The translations under genes were made by a program, and so were the position numbers. Below, piece after piece: positions 40,350 to 49,100 of a DNA stretch of 64,000 bases (positions within the stretch are counted from its first letter, which is position 1; each line of letters starts with the position of its first letter). The notes beneath the pieces are model-generated. The model did not search any database. It saw nothing but the letters and a program-made list of their open reading frames with translations, and was not told the DNA's origin. The stretch lies in NCBI RefSeq assembly GCF_009930875.1, contig NZ_CP025249.1:2170001-2234000 (forward strand), read 5' to 3'. The DNA comes from Actinomyces sp. 432 (GTDB taxonomy: Bacteria > Actinomycetota > Actinomycetes > Actinomycetales > Actinomycetaceae).

Positions 40350-41642
40350 GTGTACCTGACCATGCGCGCCGTCTGGCTGCTTGCCGTCGGCGCCGTCCTC
40401 GTGCCGCTCGTGCCCCGCCCGGGCACCGTCGTAGCGTGGACGGCCCTGGTGGCTGCGCTGGTGGCGGTGGATGTGGCGGCGGCGCCCTCGCCGCGGGGCC
40501 TGCGCGCCACCAGGTCGGTGCCCCGCTCCGTCCGCCTGGGTGAGACCGTCACCGAGACGCTGACCCTGTTCAACACCACTGGGCGCAGCATGTCCGCCCT
40601 GGTTCGGGACGCCTGGCAGCCTTCGGCAGGTGCCTCCCACGAGCGCCGCGCATTGACGGTCCCGGCTGGGCGCCAGCGCCGCCTACGCACCCAGCTGACC
40701 CCCACCCGGCGTGGCGACCGCATCGCCGACCTGGTAACCGTGCGCGTGCGCGGCCCCCTGGGGCTGGCCGGCCGGCAGGCCTCGCTGCATGTGCCGGCCA
40801 GGCTGCGGGTGCTGCCCCGCTTCGCCTCCCGCAGGCACCTGCCCTCCAAATTGTCCCGGCTGCGGGAGATGGACGGGCGTAGCGCCGTAATGGTGCACGG
40901 GGCCGGCACCGAGTTTGACTCCCTGCGCGAGTACGTCGTCGGCGACGACGTGCGTTCCATCGACTGGCGATCCACGGCCCGACGCGCGGAGGTGGTGGTG
41001 CGCACCTGGAGGCCGGAGCGGGACCGCCGGGTACTGATAGTGGTGGACACCGGGAGGATGGCGGCGGCGCGCCTGGATGACGCTCCCCGGCTGGACGCGC
41101 AGATCGAGGCGATGCTGCTGCTGGCGGCGCTGGCAGCGCGCGCCGGGGACCGGGTGGACGCCGTGGCCACAGACGTACAGACCCGGGCGCAGGTGCGGGG
41201 CGTGTCCGGATCCGCCCTCCTGGGCGCGCTGGCGGACGCATTCGCCCCGCTGCAGCCGGCGCTGGTGGAGACCAACTGGACCCTGGTGGCGGCGACGGTG
41301 GAGGCGTCCTTGTCCCAGCACGCCCTGGTAGTGGTGCTGACCGGGCTGGACGGGGCGGGAGCCAACGCCGACATGCTGCGGGCCCTGGGCATTATGGCCC
41401 GCAAGCACACGGTAGTAGTGGCCTCCGCTACCGATCCGGGCCTGGAGCACCTGCGCTCCCGGCGTGATGACGCCGAAAGCGTTTACACGGCTGCCGCCGC
41501 CGAGCGCGAGCTGGTAGAGCTCAGCGCAGTGCGAGCGCGTCTGCGCCGCGCCGGCGTGGAGGTGGTGGAGGAGCAGCCGGGCGCCCTGGCTCCGGCACTT
41601 GCCGACGCCTACCTGGCGCTCAAGGCTGCGGGGAGGCTGTGA
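40350..41642 (+). CDS. DUF58 domain protein, MoxR partner
   Basis: 430 residues from GTG 40350, 23 bp after the MoxR part. Two N-terminal membrane segments (MRAVWLLAVGAVLVPLV, VVAWTALVAALVAVDVAAA), a beta-rich part (SVRLGETVTETLTLFNTTGRSM), then the DUF58 hallmark EFDSLREYVVGDDVRSIDWRSTARR and a von Willebrand-A-like domain (LIVVDTGRMAA). MoxR-DUF58 pairs are thought to act as chaperone-like assembly factors. No frameshift is seen. Confidence 0.9.
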   Translation: MYLTMRAVWLLAVGAVLVPLVPRPGTVVAWTALVAALVAVDVAAAPSPRGLRATRSVPRSVRLGETVTETLTLFNTTGRSMSALVRDAWQPSAGASHERRALTVPAGRQRRLRTQLTPTRRGDRIADLVTVRVRGPLGLAGRQASLHVPARLRVLPRFASRRHLPSKLSRLREMDGRSAVMVHGAGTEFDSLREYVVGDDVRSIDWRSTARRAEVVVRTWRPERDRRVLIVVDTGRMAAARLDDAPRLDAQIEAMLLLAALAARAGDRVDAVATDVQTRAQVRGVSGSALLGALADAFAPLQPALVETNWTLVAATVEASLSQHALVVVLTGLDGAGANADMLRALGIMARKHTVVVASATDPGLEHLRSRRDDAESVYTAAAAERELVELSAVRARLRRAGVEVVEEQPGALAPALADAYLALKAAGRL

Positions 41643-41707
41643 TGGGTGAGCCGCGCGGCACAGCGGCTGTACGGGTGTCCGGCGGTGCCGCCGGACCAGT
41701 CGGCCGA

Positions 41708-42703
41708 TCAGCCGGCCTCAGCCTGGATCGCGCCGGCCTCGTCGGTCTCCAGGTCTCCGGTGTGCCCGGCCATGACCGCCCGACGCCCCGGCAGCAGGGT
41801 GTACGCCCAGAACACCGCCAGGGCCAGCGCACCGATCGTGCCCTTGAGCAGCCAAGGCAGCGGTGCCGGGGTCACGAAGGCCTCGATGAATCCGGAGACC
41901 GCCAGCGCCACCGTCAGCCCCGCCGCAACTGTGATCAGGGCGCGGCCCTCCGCCGCGAGCGCCACGCCGCGCGACCGGTCCCCGGGCGCCAGCATGGTCC
42001 AGAACAGTTTCAGGCCCGCGGCGCCGGCCACGAATACGCAGGTCAGCTCCAGCAGCCCGTGCGGGGTGATCAGGGCGAAGAACTGCCCGAGCAGGCCGTG
42101 GTCAGCCATGATGGCGCCGGCCTGCCCGACGTTCACCGCGTTGGCGAACAGCACGTAGGCCGGCAGCACCCCGGTGATGCCGCTGGCCACGCACAGGGCG
42201 GCGACGCGGGCGTTGTTAGTCCACACCTGGCCGGCGAACTCCGAGGGGGCGTAATTGGAGTAGTAGGCCTCGAAGGACTCCTGCGCGTAGGTGTCCAGTT
42301 CACTTTGCGACCCGAGCGCGGCCATGGCCTCGGGACTGCGCAGCGTCCACACGCCCACGATCACGGCGATCGCGATCTCTACCGCCGTCACCGCCACGGT
42401 CCACCAGCGCAGCCGGTACAGGGCTGCGGGGACGCTGGCCACCCAGAAGCGCCTGAGATCGCTCATACGCGCCTCGCGCGTGCCGGTTATGCGTCCGCGC
42501 GCCGCCGCAATCCTGGTGGACAGCTCGGCCAGCAGCACCGGGTCGGGCGCGCCGGTGCGGATCCGGGACAGGTGCGCGGCAGTGGCCCGGTAAAGGGATA
42601 CCAGCTCGTCCGCCTCGGCTCCGGTGAGCCGACGGCGGGACGTGAGCTGGTCCAGGCGGTCCCACTGGTCGCGGTGCGCTGCGGCAAAGGCGTCAATGTC
42701 CAC
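41708..42703 (-). CDS. SpoIIM family (stage II sporulation protein M-like) membrane protein
   Basis: 331 residues from GTG 42703 (MDIDAFAAAHRDQWDRLDQLTSRRRLTGAEADEL), a start typical of the actinobacterial SpoIIM family. About six membrane segments follow, the first RWWTVAVTAVEIAIAVIVGVW; NNARVAALCVASGITGVLPAYVLFANAVNVG and FALITPHGLLELTCVFVAGAAGLKLFW match family core motifs. In these organisms it goes with RDD and MoxR/DUF58 genes rather than sporulation. It is divergent from the RDD gene (14 bp between starts). Confidence 0.9.
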   Translation of the reverse strand: MDIDAFAAAHRDQWDRLDQLTSRRRLTGAEADELVSLYRATAAHLSRIRTGAPDPVLLAELSTRIAAARGRITGTREARMSDLRRFWVASVPAALYRLRWWTVAVTAVEIAIAVIVGVWTLRSPEAMAALGSQSELDTYAQESFEAYYSNYAPSEFAGQVWTNNARVAALCVASGITGVLPAYVLFANAVNVGQAGAIMADHGLLGQFFALITPHGLLELTCVFVAGAAGLKLFWTMLAPGDRSRGVALAAEGRALITVAAGLTVALAVSGFIEAFVTPAPLPWLLKGTIGALALAVFWAYTLLPGRRAVMAGHTGDLETDEAGAIQAEAG

Positions 42704-42717
42704 GAGAGGAGTCTGTC

Positions 42718-43593
42718 ATGGTGAATGAGGCTGCCGCCTCGTCCGAGCGGATGATGACGCCGGACCTGATGATCACCGGTGAGGCCGTAGCTCTGGAGGT
42801 GCTTCCCGCCTCCCCCGGATCTCGCATCCTGTCCGGGTTCATCGACTACGCCCTGTATGCCGCCGGCCTGCTGGTCTCCGTGGTCACGGGCCTCCTGATC
42901 GGTGACCGGGTCATTCCCCACCCGTCCGAGGCGCTGGTGATGGCGCTGGTGGCCCTGGTGGCCCTGGGCTGGATGGTGGTGGTGCCGCTGGGAGTGGAGG
43001 TACTCACGCGGGGGCGCTCCGCCGGGCGGATGGTCACCGGCTCCCGCATCGTCCGCGACGACGGCGGAGCGGTGCGGTTGCGCCACAGCCTGGTGCGAGT
43101 CCTGGTGGGCGTCGTCGAGATCTGGCTGCTCGCTGGGGTGCCGGCGGTGTCAGCGTGCGTGGTCACCCGCCGCGGCAAGCGCCTGGGTGACCTGCTGGCG
43201 GGCACCTATGCGGTTCGTGAGCGCAGCGGCGGGGTTGATGCGCCGCCGATCCTCATTCCCCCGGAGCTGGCCGCCTGGGCCGCCGACGCCGATCTGCGCG
43301 CCCTTCCCGGGCACCTGGCGCTCGTCATCCGGACCTTCCTGCAGCGGGCGTCATCCATGCAGCCCCAGGCGCGGCTGCGGCTGGGGCTGCAGCTGGCCGC
43401 GCAGGCGGAGCCCTACGTGGCCCCGCCACCGCCCCCGCACACGCACCCGGAGCGCTTCCTGGCGGCCCTGCTCGCGGCACGGCGGGACCGAGAGTTCATG
43501 CTTGAGCTGCGGGACCGGCGCCTGGAGGACGATGCGCGCGCCGCCTTGCGCACGGCGCCGTTTGATGTGGCCGCACCCGCGCGGGGGAAGTGA
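42718..43593 (+). CDS. RDD family membrane protein
   Basis: 291 residues, ATG 42718 after GAGAGGAGTCTGTC. The RDD domain has ASPGSRILSGFIDYALYAAGLLVSVVTGLL with the conserved Arg and Asp, TRGRSAGRMVTGSRIVRDDGGAVRLRHSLVRVLVG, and CVVTRRGKRLGDLLAGTYAVRER. A cytoplasmic C-terminal tail of about 110 residues with EPYVAPPPPPHTHPERFLAALLAARRD follows. RDD proteins are putative transporters; in actinobacteria this one is paired with SpoIIM and DUF58. Function unknown. Confidence 0.9.
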   Translation: MVNEAAASSERMMTPDLMITGEAVALEVLPASPGSRILSGFIDYALYAAGLLVSVVTGLLIGDRVIPHPSEALVMALVALVALGWMVVVPLGVEVLTRGRSAGRMVTGSRIVRDDGGAVRLRHSLVRVLVGVVEIWLLAGVPAVSACVVTRRGKRLGDLLAGTYAVRERSGGVDAPPILIPPELAAWAADADLRALPGHLALVIRTFLQRASSMQPQARLRLGLQLAAQAEPYVAPPPPPHTHPERFLAALLAARRDREFMLELRDRRLEDDARAALRTAPFDVAAPARGK

Positions 43594-43611
43594 GGCGGGA
43601 GCGGCGGGCCA

Positions 43612-43650
43612 CCGCCCCCGCGGTACCTTGGGACGGCACCGCGGGGGCGG
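43612..43650. terminator. Bidirectional terminator between RDD and DUF3499 genes
   Basis: CCGCCCCCGCGGT (43612-43624) and ACCGCGGGGGCGG (43638-43650) form a perfect 13-bp stem with a 13-base loop between convergent stops at 43593 and 43652. It is strong and GC-rich with no long U run on either side. Confidence 0.85.
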
Positions 43651-43651
43651 C

Positions 43652-44089
43652 TCAGTCCTCGGTCTTCTCGCCGCGCAGCACCCGCAGGTGGCCCCGCCGG
43701 GTGATCTCGCCGTCGCCCAGTCCGGTCAGGTGATCCGGCAGCGGGGCGGTCAGTGATGTGGGCAGCAGGCCGGTGGGGCGGCCGGCGTGCTCGGCCGGCT
43801 GCGGCTTGGGCCGCGGCGCGCGTGACGCCTCCCGGACGGCGTCGGCCAGGGCGGTCAGGTCGTCGTCCGACGGCGGTGCCGGCTGGAAGTCCGTGGCGAG
43901 CCGGATTACCTGCCAGCCGCGTGGCGCGGTGAAGGACTCCACGTGCTTCTGGCACAGGTCGTAGGCCTCCGGCTGGGCCTGCGTGGCCAGCGGGCCGAGC
44001 ACGATCGTGGAGTCGGCGTACACGCTGGTCAAGGTGGCTACGGCCGGGTTCTCGCATCCGGGCCTGCGGCAGTGGCGGACTCTTCTCAC
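43652..44089 (-). CDS. DUF3499 family protein
   Basis: 145 residues from GTG 44089. MRRVRHCRRPGCENPAVATLTSVYADSTIVLGPLATQAQPEAYDLCQKHVESFTAPRGWQVIRL is the signature of this actinobacterial family: a CRRPGC pair and YDLC-x-x-H suggest one zinc site. The C-terminal half is linker-like. It is orthologous by position to Rv3258c. Function unknown. A very stable terminator lies just past its stop. Confidence 0.92.
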   Translation of the reverse strand: MRRVRHCRRPGCENPAVATLTSVYADSTIVLGPLATQAQPEAYDLCQKHVESFTAPRGWQVIRLATDFQPAPPSDDDLTALADAVREASRAPRPKPQPAEHAGRPTGLLPTSLTAPLPDHLTGLGDGEITRRGHLRVLRGEKTED

Positions 44090-44168
44090 GCCCGCAGGCT
44101 ACCGCGCGCGGGGCGGCGGGTGCGGTAGCCGCGGGAGTGGCGGTGCAGCGTTGCGCCAGGCGCAGTGC

Positions 44169-44612
44169 TCACAGATCCGGGTCGATCTCCTCCGGACGGC
44201 GCCCGAGCACCAGCGCCACCTGCTCAACTACGACGCGCCGCACGAGCTCTGCCAGCTCGGCGTCATCTGCGGCGCGGGAGACTATGGGACGCCGGTACAG
44301 GACGATCCGGGTGGGCAGTCCGGCGCGCGGCTCCGCAGCGAATCCCCGGCCGAGCACAACCCCCTGCTCCCACGGTGCGGGGTCTGAGGGCGGAACCTCC
44401 TCGACGGCGAACTGCATTTGGGTGATCTCCGGGTGCCGGCGGGACAGTGCGTCGGCGGCGGCGATCACCATGGCGTCGAAGCGCTCGGCCCGGGTGCGCC
44501 AGGCGGGCAGGTGGGGCGGCAGCAGCGGGCCCCGCAGCCCGCGACCGTGGCGGTCGCGCCGACGCGGGGACGCCGGGATGGGTGCCGGGGGCAGTTGGGA
44601 TGACCGAGCCAC
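44169..44612 (-). CDS. Metallopeptidase-like (minimal MMP fold) protein without HExxH
   Basis: 147 residues from GTG 44612. The core FDAMVIAAADALSRRHPEITQMQFAVEEVPPS...PTRIVLYRRPIVSRA...LVRRVVVEQVALVLGRRPEEIDPD matches the actinobacterial 'metallopeptidase family' next to DUF3499 (Rv3259 position). The HExxH of the active relatives is replaced by VEQVA, which is normal in this branch, so catalysis is doubtful. The N-terminal ~35 residues are Pro/Arg-rich. Confidence 0.85.
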   Translation of the reverse strand: MARSSQLPPAPIPASPRRRDRHGRGLRGPLLPPHLPAWRTRAERFDAMVIAAADALSRRHPEITQMQFAVEEVPPSDPAPWEQGVVLGRGFAAEPRAGLPTRIVLYRRPIVSRAADDAELAELVRRVVVEQVALVLGRRPEEIDPDL

Positions 44613-44669
44613 GCCCCCACCCTAAACGATCATTCCGGGCGGGCCGGCGCCGTCTGCGCCCAGCCGGGG

Positions 44670-46154
44670 TCAGTGCAGCAGGAGGCTGCGGGTCCCCTGG
44701 ACATCGGCATCAAGCACGGCCGGGAGCACGGAGATGAGCTCTCCGGGCACATCTTCCCCGACCTGGGCGGTGACCACGGCAGCCGCCACCACCTGCTGGC
44801 CGGCGGGACCGGAAATCTCCAGTGCGTTTGCCTCTGCGGGGGTCGGGACGGTGAGCGTGGCGCCCGCGGGCACGCTGAGCTCCTGCTCCCAGTCCCCGCC
44901 CACGGATGCCAGGGCGACCGTGGCGGCATCCGGTCCGGTATTGGTCAGCACCACGGTTGGCTCCAGGCCACCCGCCCGCGGCAGTGCCAGGGCTGAGCCC
45001 CTGGTGGCATCGGTGGTTGCCTGCACCCAGGCGATGTCGTGTGCAAGCGCTCCGGAGCGGTCGGGGTACTCCCCCGCACTGCGCACGAGCTTCACGGCGG
45101 CGCCGACGGGCGTATCAGACGTGACGCGCACCCCGTAGGCGCCGGGCCGCACACCCGCCAGGGAGAAGTCGAATACCGCGCCCGCATCCACGATCACCGC
45201 GGTGGCACCGGCCAACTGCTCCTCGCCCCCGGGGCCAAGCAGGGAGATGGATACGGTCGTCGGCACGTCTGCGGGGTTCACCACCCGCACCAGCGGCGCA
45301 TCGGAGGAGACGGCGCCGTCAACCTGGGCCTCCCCCTGATCGGCGGCGTCCACGAGCACGACTCCGGGTATGGCCAGATCGGTGGCCGGGGCGGCACCGG
45401 GCGTCAGCGTGTCCACGCCGGCGGGGGTCTCCCCGTCGAGTGACTCGGTCACCAGGACCGGGATGAGCGTGCCGCCGTCGGCCTCCACGCTCAGCGCCAG
45501 CCGGTCGTCCGCCGCCCCCGCAACCTCGAGCAGCAGGGTCGCGGTCTGCCCCGCACTCACGGAAACCTGTCCGGAGGAGGGCAGCGTCAGCTCACCGGTA
45601 GAGCCGTACAGGTGAATAGTCGCGGTGACGGTAGTCAGGCCGGGATTTGTCAGCCGCAGCTCGGAGGAGGCGCCGATGTCGGCCGAGCCGCCCACGATCC
45701 AGGCCACGGAGGCGGGCGTGGTGCACGGGGCGGCGGCCAGTCCGCGCAAATCGCCGGAGGGGGTCAGCCAGGTGACGGTGCCGATGGCGCCGGCGGAGCC
45801 GCCGCCCGGCCCCCCCACGGTAAGGATGCCGCCGTCGGCCTGGGCGAGGGTGGTGGTTCCACCAATCTCCTCCGTGCCGTAGGTCAGCACTGAGTCCTCG
45901 TCGCGGGCGGTGATGGCGGTCGTGCTGGCCGCCTCCCCGACGTCGACGCCGCCGATGGTGTTGCGCGGCGCCGCCGGGCAGCCGTAGACGATGTCCGCAC
46001 CAGGCGCAGGCATCGCAATGGCGGTCACATTCTGGCTGGTGGCGCGGGGTGTGCGGGTGCCCCACCAGGTCAGGCCGACCACGGCCGCCAGGACCAGCAG
46101 TACGGCAGTCAGGCGCAGGGCCGCGAAGAACAGTTTGCGGCGTGATGAGCTCAT
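44670..46154 (-). CDS. DUF5719 family secreted/membrane-anchored protein
   Basis: About 494 residues from ATG 46154 (MSSSRRKLFFAALRLTAVLLVLAAVVGLTWWG), a single N-terminal membrane anchor. The upstream frame is a shadow of the glycosyltransferase. The rest is beta-rich, with repeated 'N-x-G-x-x-x-(A/V)-x-(V/L)-x-(L/V)' segments (LRLTNPGLTTVTATIHLYG, VVLTNTGPDAATVALASVGG), as in DUF5719. The start overlaps the glycosyltransferase stop by 4 bases, a conserved pairing. The role is probably in cell-envelope polymer assembly (inference). Confidence 0.85.
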   Translation of the reverse strand: MSSSRRKLFFAALRLTAVLLVLAAVVGLTWWGTRTPRATSQNVTAIAMPAPGADIVYGCPAAPRNTIGGVDVGEAASTTAITARDEDSVLTYGTEEIGGTTTLAQADGGILTVGGPGGGSAGAIGTVTWLTPSGDLRGLAAAPCTTPASVAWIVGGSADIGASSELRLTNPGLTTVTATIHLYGSTGELTLPSSGQVSVSAGQTATLLLEVAGAADDRLALSVEADGGTLIPVLVTESLDGETPAGVDTLTPGAAPATDLAIPGVVLVDAADQGEAQVDGAVSSDAPLVRVVNPADVPTTVSISLLGPGGEEQLAGATAVIVDAGAVFDFSLAGVRPGAYGVRVTSDTPVGAAVKLVRSAGEYPDRSGALAHDIAWVQATTDATRGSALALPRAGGLEPTVVLTNTGPDAATVALASVGGDWEQELSVPAGATLTVPTPAEANALEISGPAGQQVVAAAVVTAQVGEDVPGELISVLPAVLDADVQGTRSLLLH

Positions 46155-49100
46155 GCGGCAGTCCTCCTGCGACGCAGGGGCAGGGCCACCAGCACAGTGA
46201 TCACCCACACGGCCTGGATTCCGCGGGCGGCGAGGCCGCCGATGCGAGTGCCGTGGGTGACGATGAGCTCGCCGCCGTCGGCGGGGACCTCGAAGCCGGT
46301 GCGCCAGCGGCCGTATGCGTCGGTGATGGGGGCGGGCTGGAGCGGGCGCCCGTCCAGCGCTGCGCTCCAGGTGCCGTCGTTGCGCTCGGACAGGATGAGC
46401 AGCCGCTGGCCGGTTCCCGGCTCCAGGACGGTGCGGATGGCGGTCCTGCCGGTCGTGTCCGCGGGCACGGTGGTGGCGGTGCCGGCGCTGGTGACGAGCA
46501 CGGCGCGGGCGGACTCGACGGCGTTGCTGGGGGACACGCGCCAAGACGTGCCCGAGTCGGTGCGCGCCAGTTGCTGTAGGCCCGGCGTGGCGTCCAGGCC
46601 CGCGCGGGTGGACGCCGTCAGCCCGTCTCCGGCCGCATCGGTGAGCAGCACCACCGCGATGCCGTGAGCCGCCAGGCCGTCGGCGACGTGCTCGTCCTGT
46701 CCGGCGGCGGCGCGCACCACCAGGTCTGCCAGTTCGGCGTCGGCCGGGTCGGTCAGCGTGATGCCGAGGGCATCATTCGGCTCAGGAGCGCCGGGAGGGG
46801 CAGGCGCTGCGGCTGCGGGTAGGCGCGCAGTGAGCTGCGCAGCCAGGACATCGGGGGTGACGTCGGCCAGTTGGTTGCCATCGCCGCGCCAGATCCGCAC
46901 GCGCAGCTCATCTCCGGCCGCGGAGAGGACCAGGACCCGCCCGGCGGCGTCGGAGGCCTGGATCTCGGAGGCGATCACGGGTATCCGGCTCCCGGCCGGC
47001 CGCAGTGCCATGACTGCCGCGTCGGTGCCGGTGGCCGTCGAGTCGCGTGCGGCCAGGGCCCAGGCACCGCCCACCGCCAAGGGGGCGGCGAGGGCTGCGA
47101 GGCCGATGCCCACCACGCACACGCGGGCCCAGCGCCGCCAGCCGGCCGCGCCTGCATGCGGGGACGTCACCGAAGGGTACGCGGGGAAGCACGCGGCCCA
47201 CACCGCGTCGCCCCCGGCCAGTGCCGCCGCCATGAATCCCGCCAGGGCGAAGGAGATGCCCGTCCCCGCCCAGCCGGTGACGGTTTGTGCGCCGGTGCCG
47301 TCAGCCTGCGTGCCCAGGGCTGTAATCATGCGCGTTCCAGCACCGGCCAGGGCCAGGCCGCCCAGCCCCATCAGGAAACCTGCCAGCGCCCGGGCGCCGC
47401 GGCGCCCGCCGACCACCAGGCCTGACACGGCCGCCGCGGGAACAATGGCCAGCAGGGCCTTCAGCGTCAGCGCGAGGGCGGGGTCGTCGACCAGGTACTC
47501 GACGTCGACGGGCATGCCCAGGACGGTCTCAATGGTGCTGGGTGGGGCTACGGCGATGGGCACGCCGGTGTCAGTGAGCAGGTAGCGCGCGGCGGCGACG
47601 GCGTCATAGGACTGCGCCAGGCGCAGTGCACGCCACCAGGCGGGCAGGGCGGTGACCGCAACCGGCACCAGCGTCAGCAACAGCCGCAGGGCGCTGCGAC
47701 GCACGCACACCGCCAGCAGCACCAGGCCCACCACTATAGGCGCGGCCGTTGCGGGTGCGGCGGCCACGATCAGGCTCAGCAGCAGCCCGGCGACCGCGGC
47801 GGCGGTGGGGGAGCCGGTCCCGTAGCGCTCCAGGAGCGCCGCCGGGACCGCGGCGGCCGCTTCCGCGGGCTGGTCCAACTCTTCCGCGGGCTCGGCGGGC
47901 TCCTGCGCTGGCCGGTCGAGCTCTTCCGCAGGCCGGTCCGGATCTTCCGCGGGCTCTTCCGCGCCCGTTTCCTCCTCGCTCCCCGGGGTGGTGCCGGCCC
48001 GCACGACGGGCACGACAGGTACGTCCGCATCCGTAGCCGCGCGAGTCCCATCGTCTAACTGGGGCGCCGATCCGGCTTCCGGCTGATCATCGCCCTCCGG
48101 CTGGCTATCGTCCTCCGGTCGGCCATCAGCCGACGAGTCGGGCGCGGCAGCGTCCGGCTCCGCGGTGGGTGAGGCATCGGCGGAGAGCTCAGCCAGGTCC
48201 TCGATCCGGGCGGAGGCGAACCGGTCCAGCTCATCGCGCTCCTCCTGGGTGGCGTGATGCGCACCGACCATCCCGGACAGGACCACGTCGCGCCGATCCG
48301 CGCCCACGGCGCGAGCCAAGGCCGTCAGTGCCCACGGCAGCGTCAGGTGCACGATGACAGCGGTCAGCCGTCCCTGCCCGACGGCCAGTAGCAGGGTCGG
48401 CGCCAGTGACCACACGCACGCAGCCCAGGCTCGCAGCGGGACTCGGCGAGTAACGGTCCCGGCCGCGTACCAGGCGCCGAGCGCCGCCAGAGGAAGGGCC
48501 AGTAGCAGCAGGATGCGCACCAGGGCGTCGCCACCAAGTCCGAACCAGGAGCCCACCGCCACGGGTAGGGACAGCACCGCCAGCAGCGGGTTCACGGCGG
48601 CGGGATAGCCGTCCCCCGACAGTGCCCAGGTGGACCAGGCGGCATCCCACAGCTCGCGCCAGCCCGAGCCGAGGGAGGGCAGGGCCCCGCCAGTCACTGC
48701 CCGAGTGACCAGCAGCCGTGACATCCCGACTGCGGCAACAGCGGCAACGGCTACGAGGGTGACCGTCAGGCCGACTCGTCGCCGACGGGTGAGAACTGCC
48801 AGCTCGCGCAGCTCCAGCTCGCTGCGAACGGCTTCCCGGGCCATGCGCTCGCGTTCCTGCCGCCGGCGGTCGCGGCGGGCGGCCCGGATATCGCCGGCGC
48901 TGGTGTACAACTGCGCCAGCACCGAGCGGCGCACGCCGTGGTGCGCGGCCAGGCGCCTGCGGCCACGGCGTATCACACCGGCGTCACCGGCGACGCCGAA
49001 GGCGGCAGCCAGCTCGTCCCGAGCCAGCGCGGGGTCCTTGGTCAGCAGGCGCCAGCCGGCGCGCGCCAGGCCCAGCAGAACCATCCAGGCGAGCAGCAGC

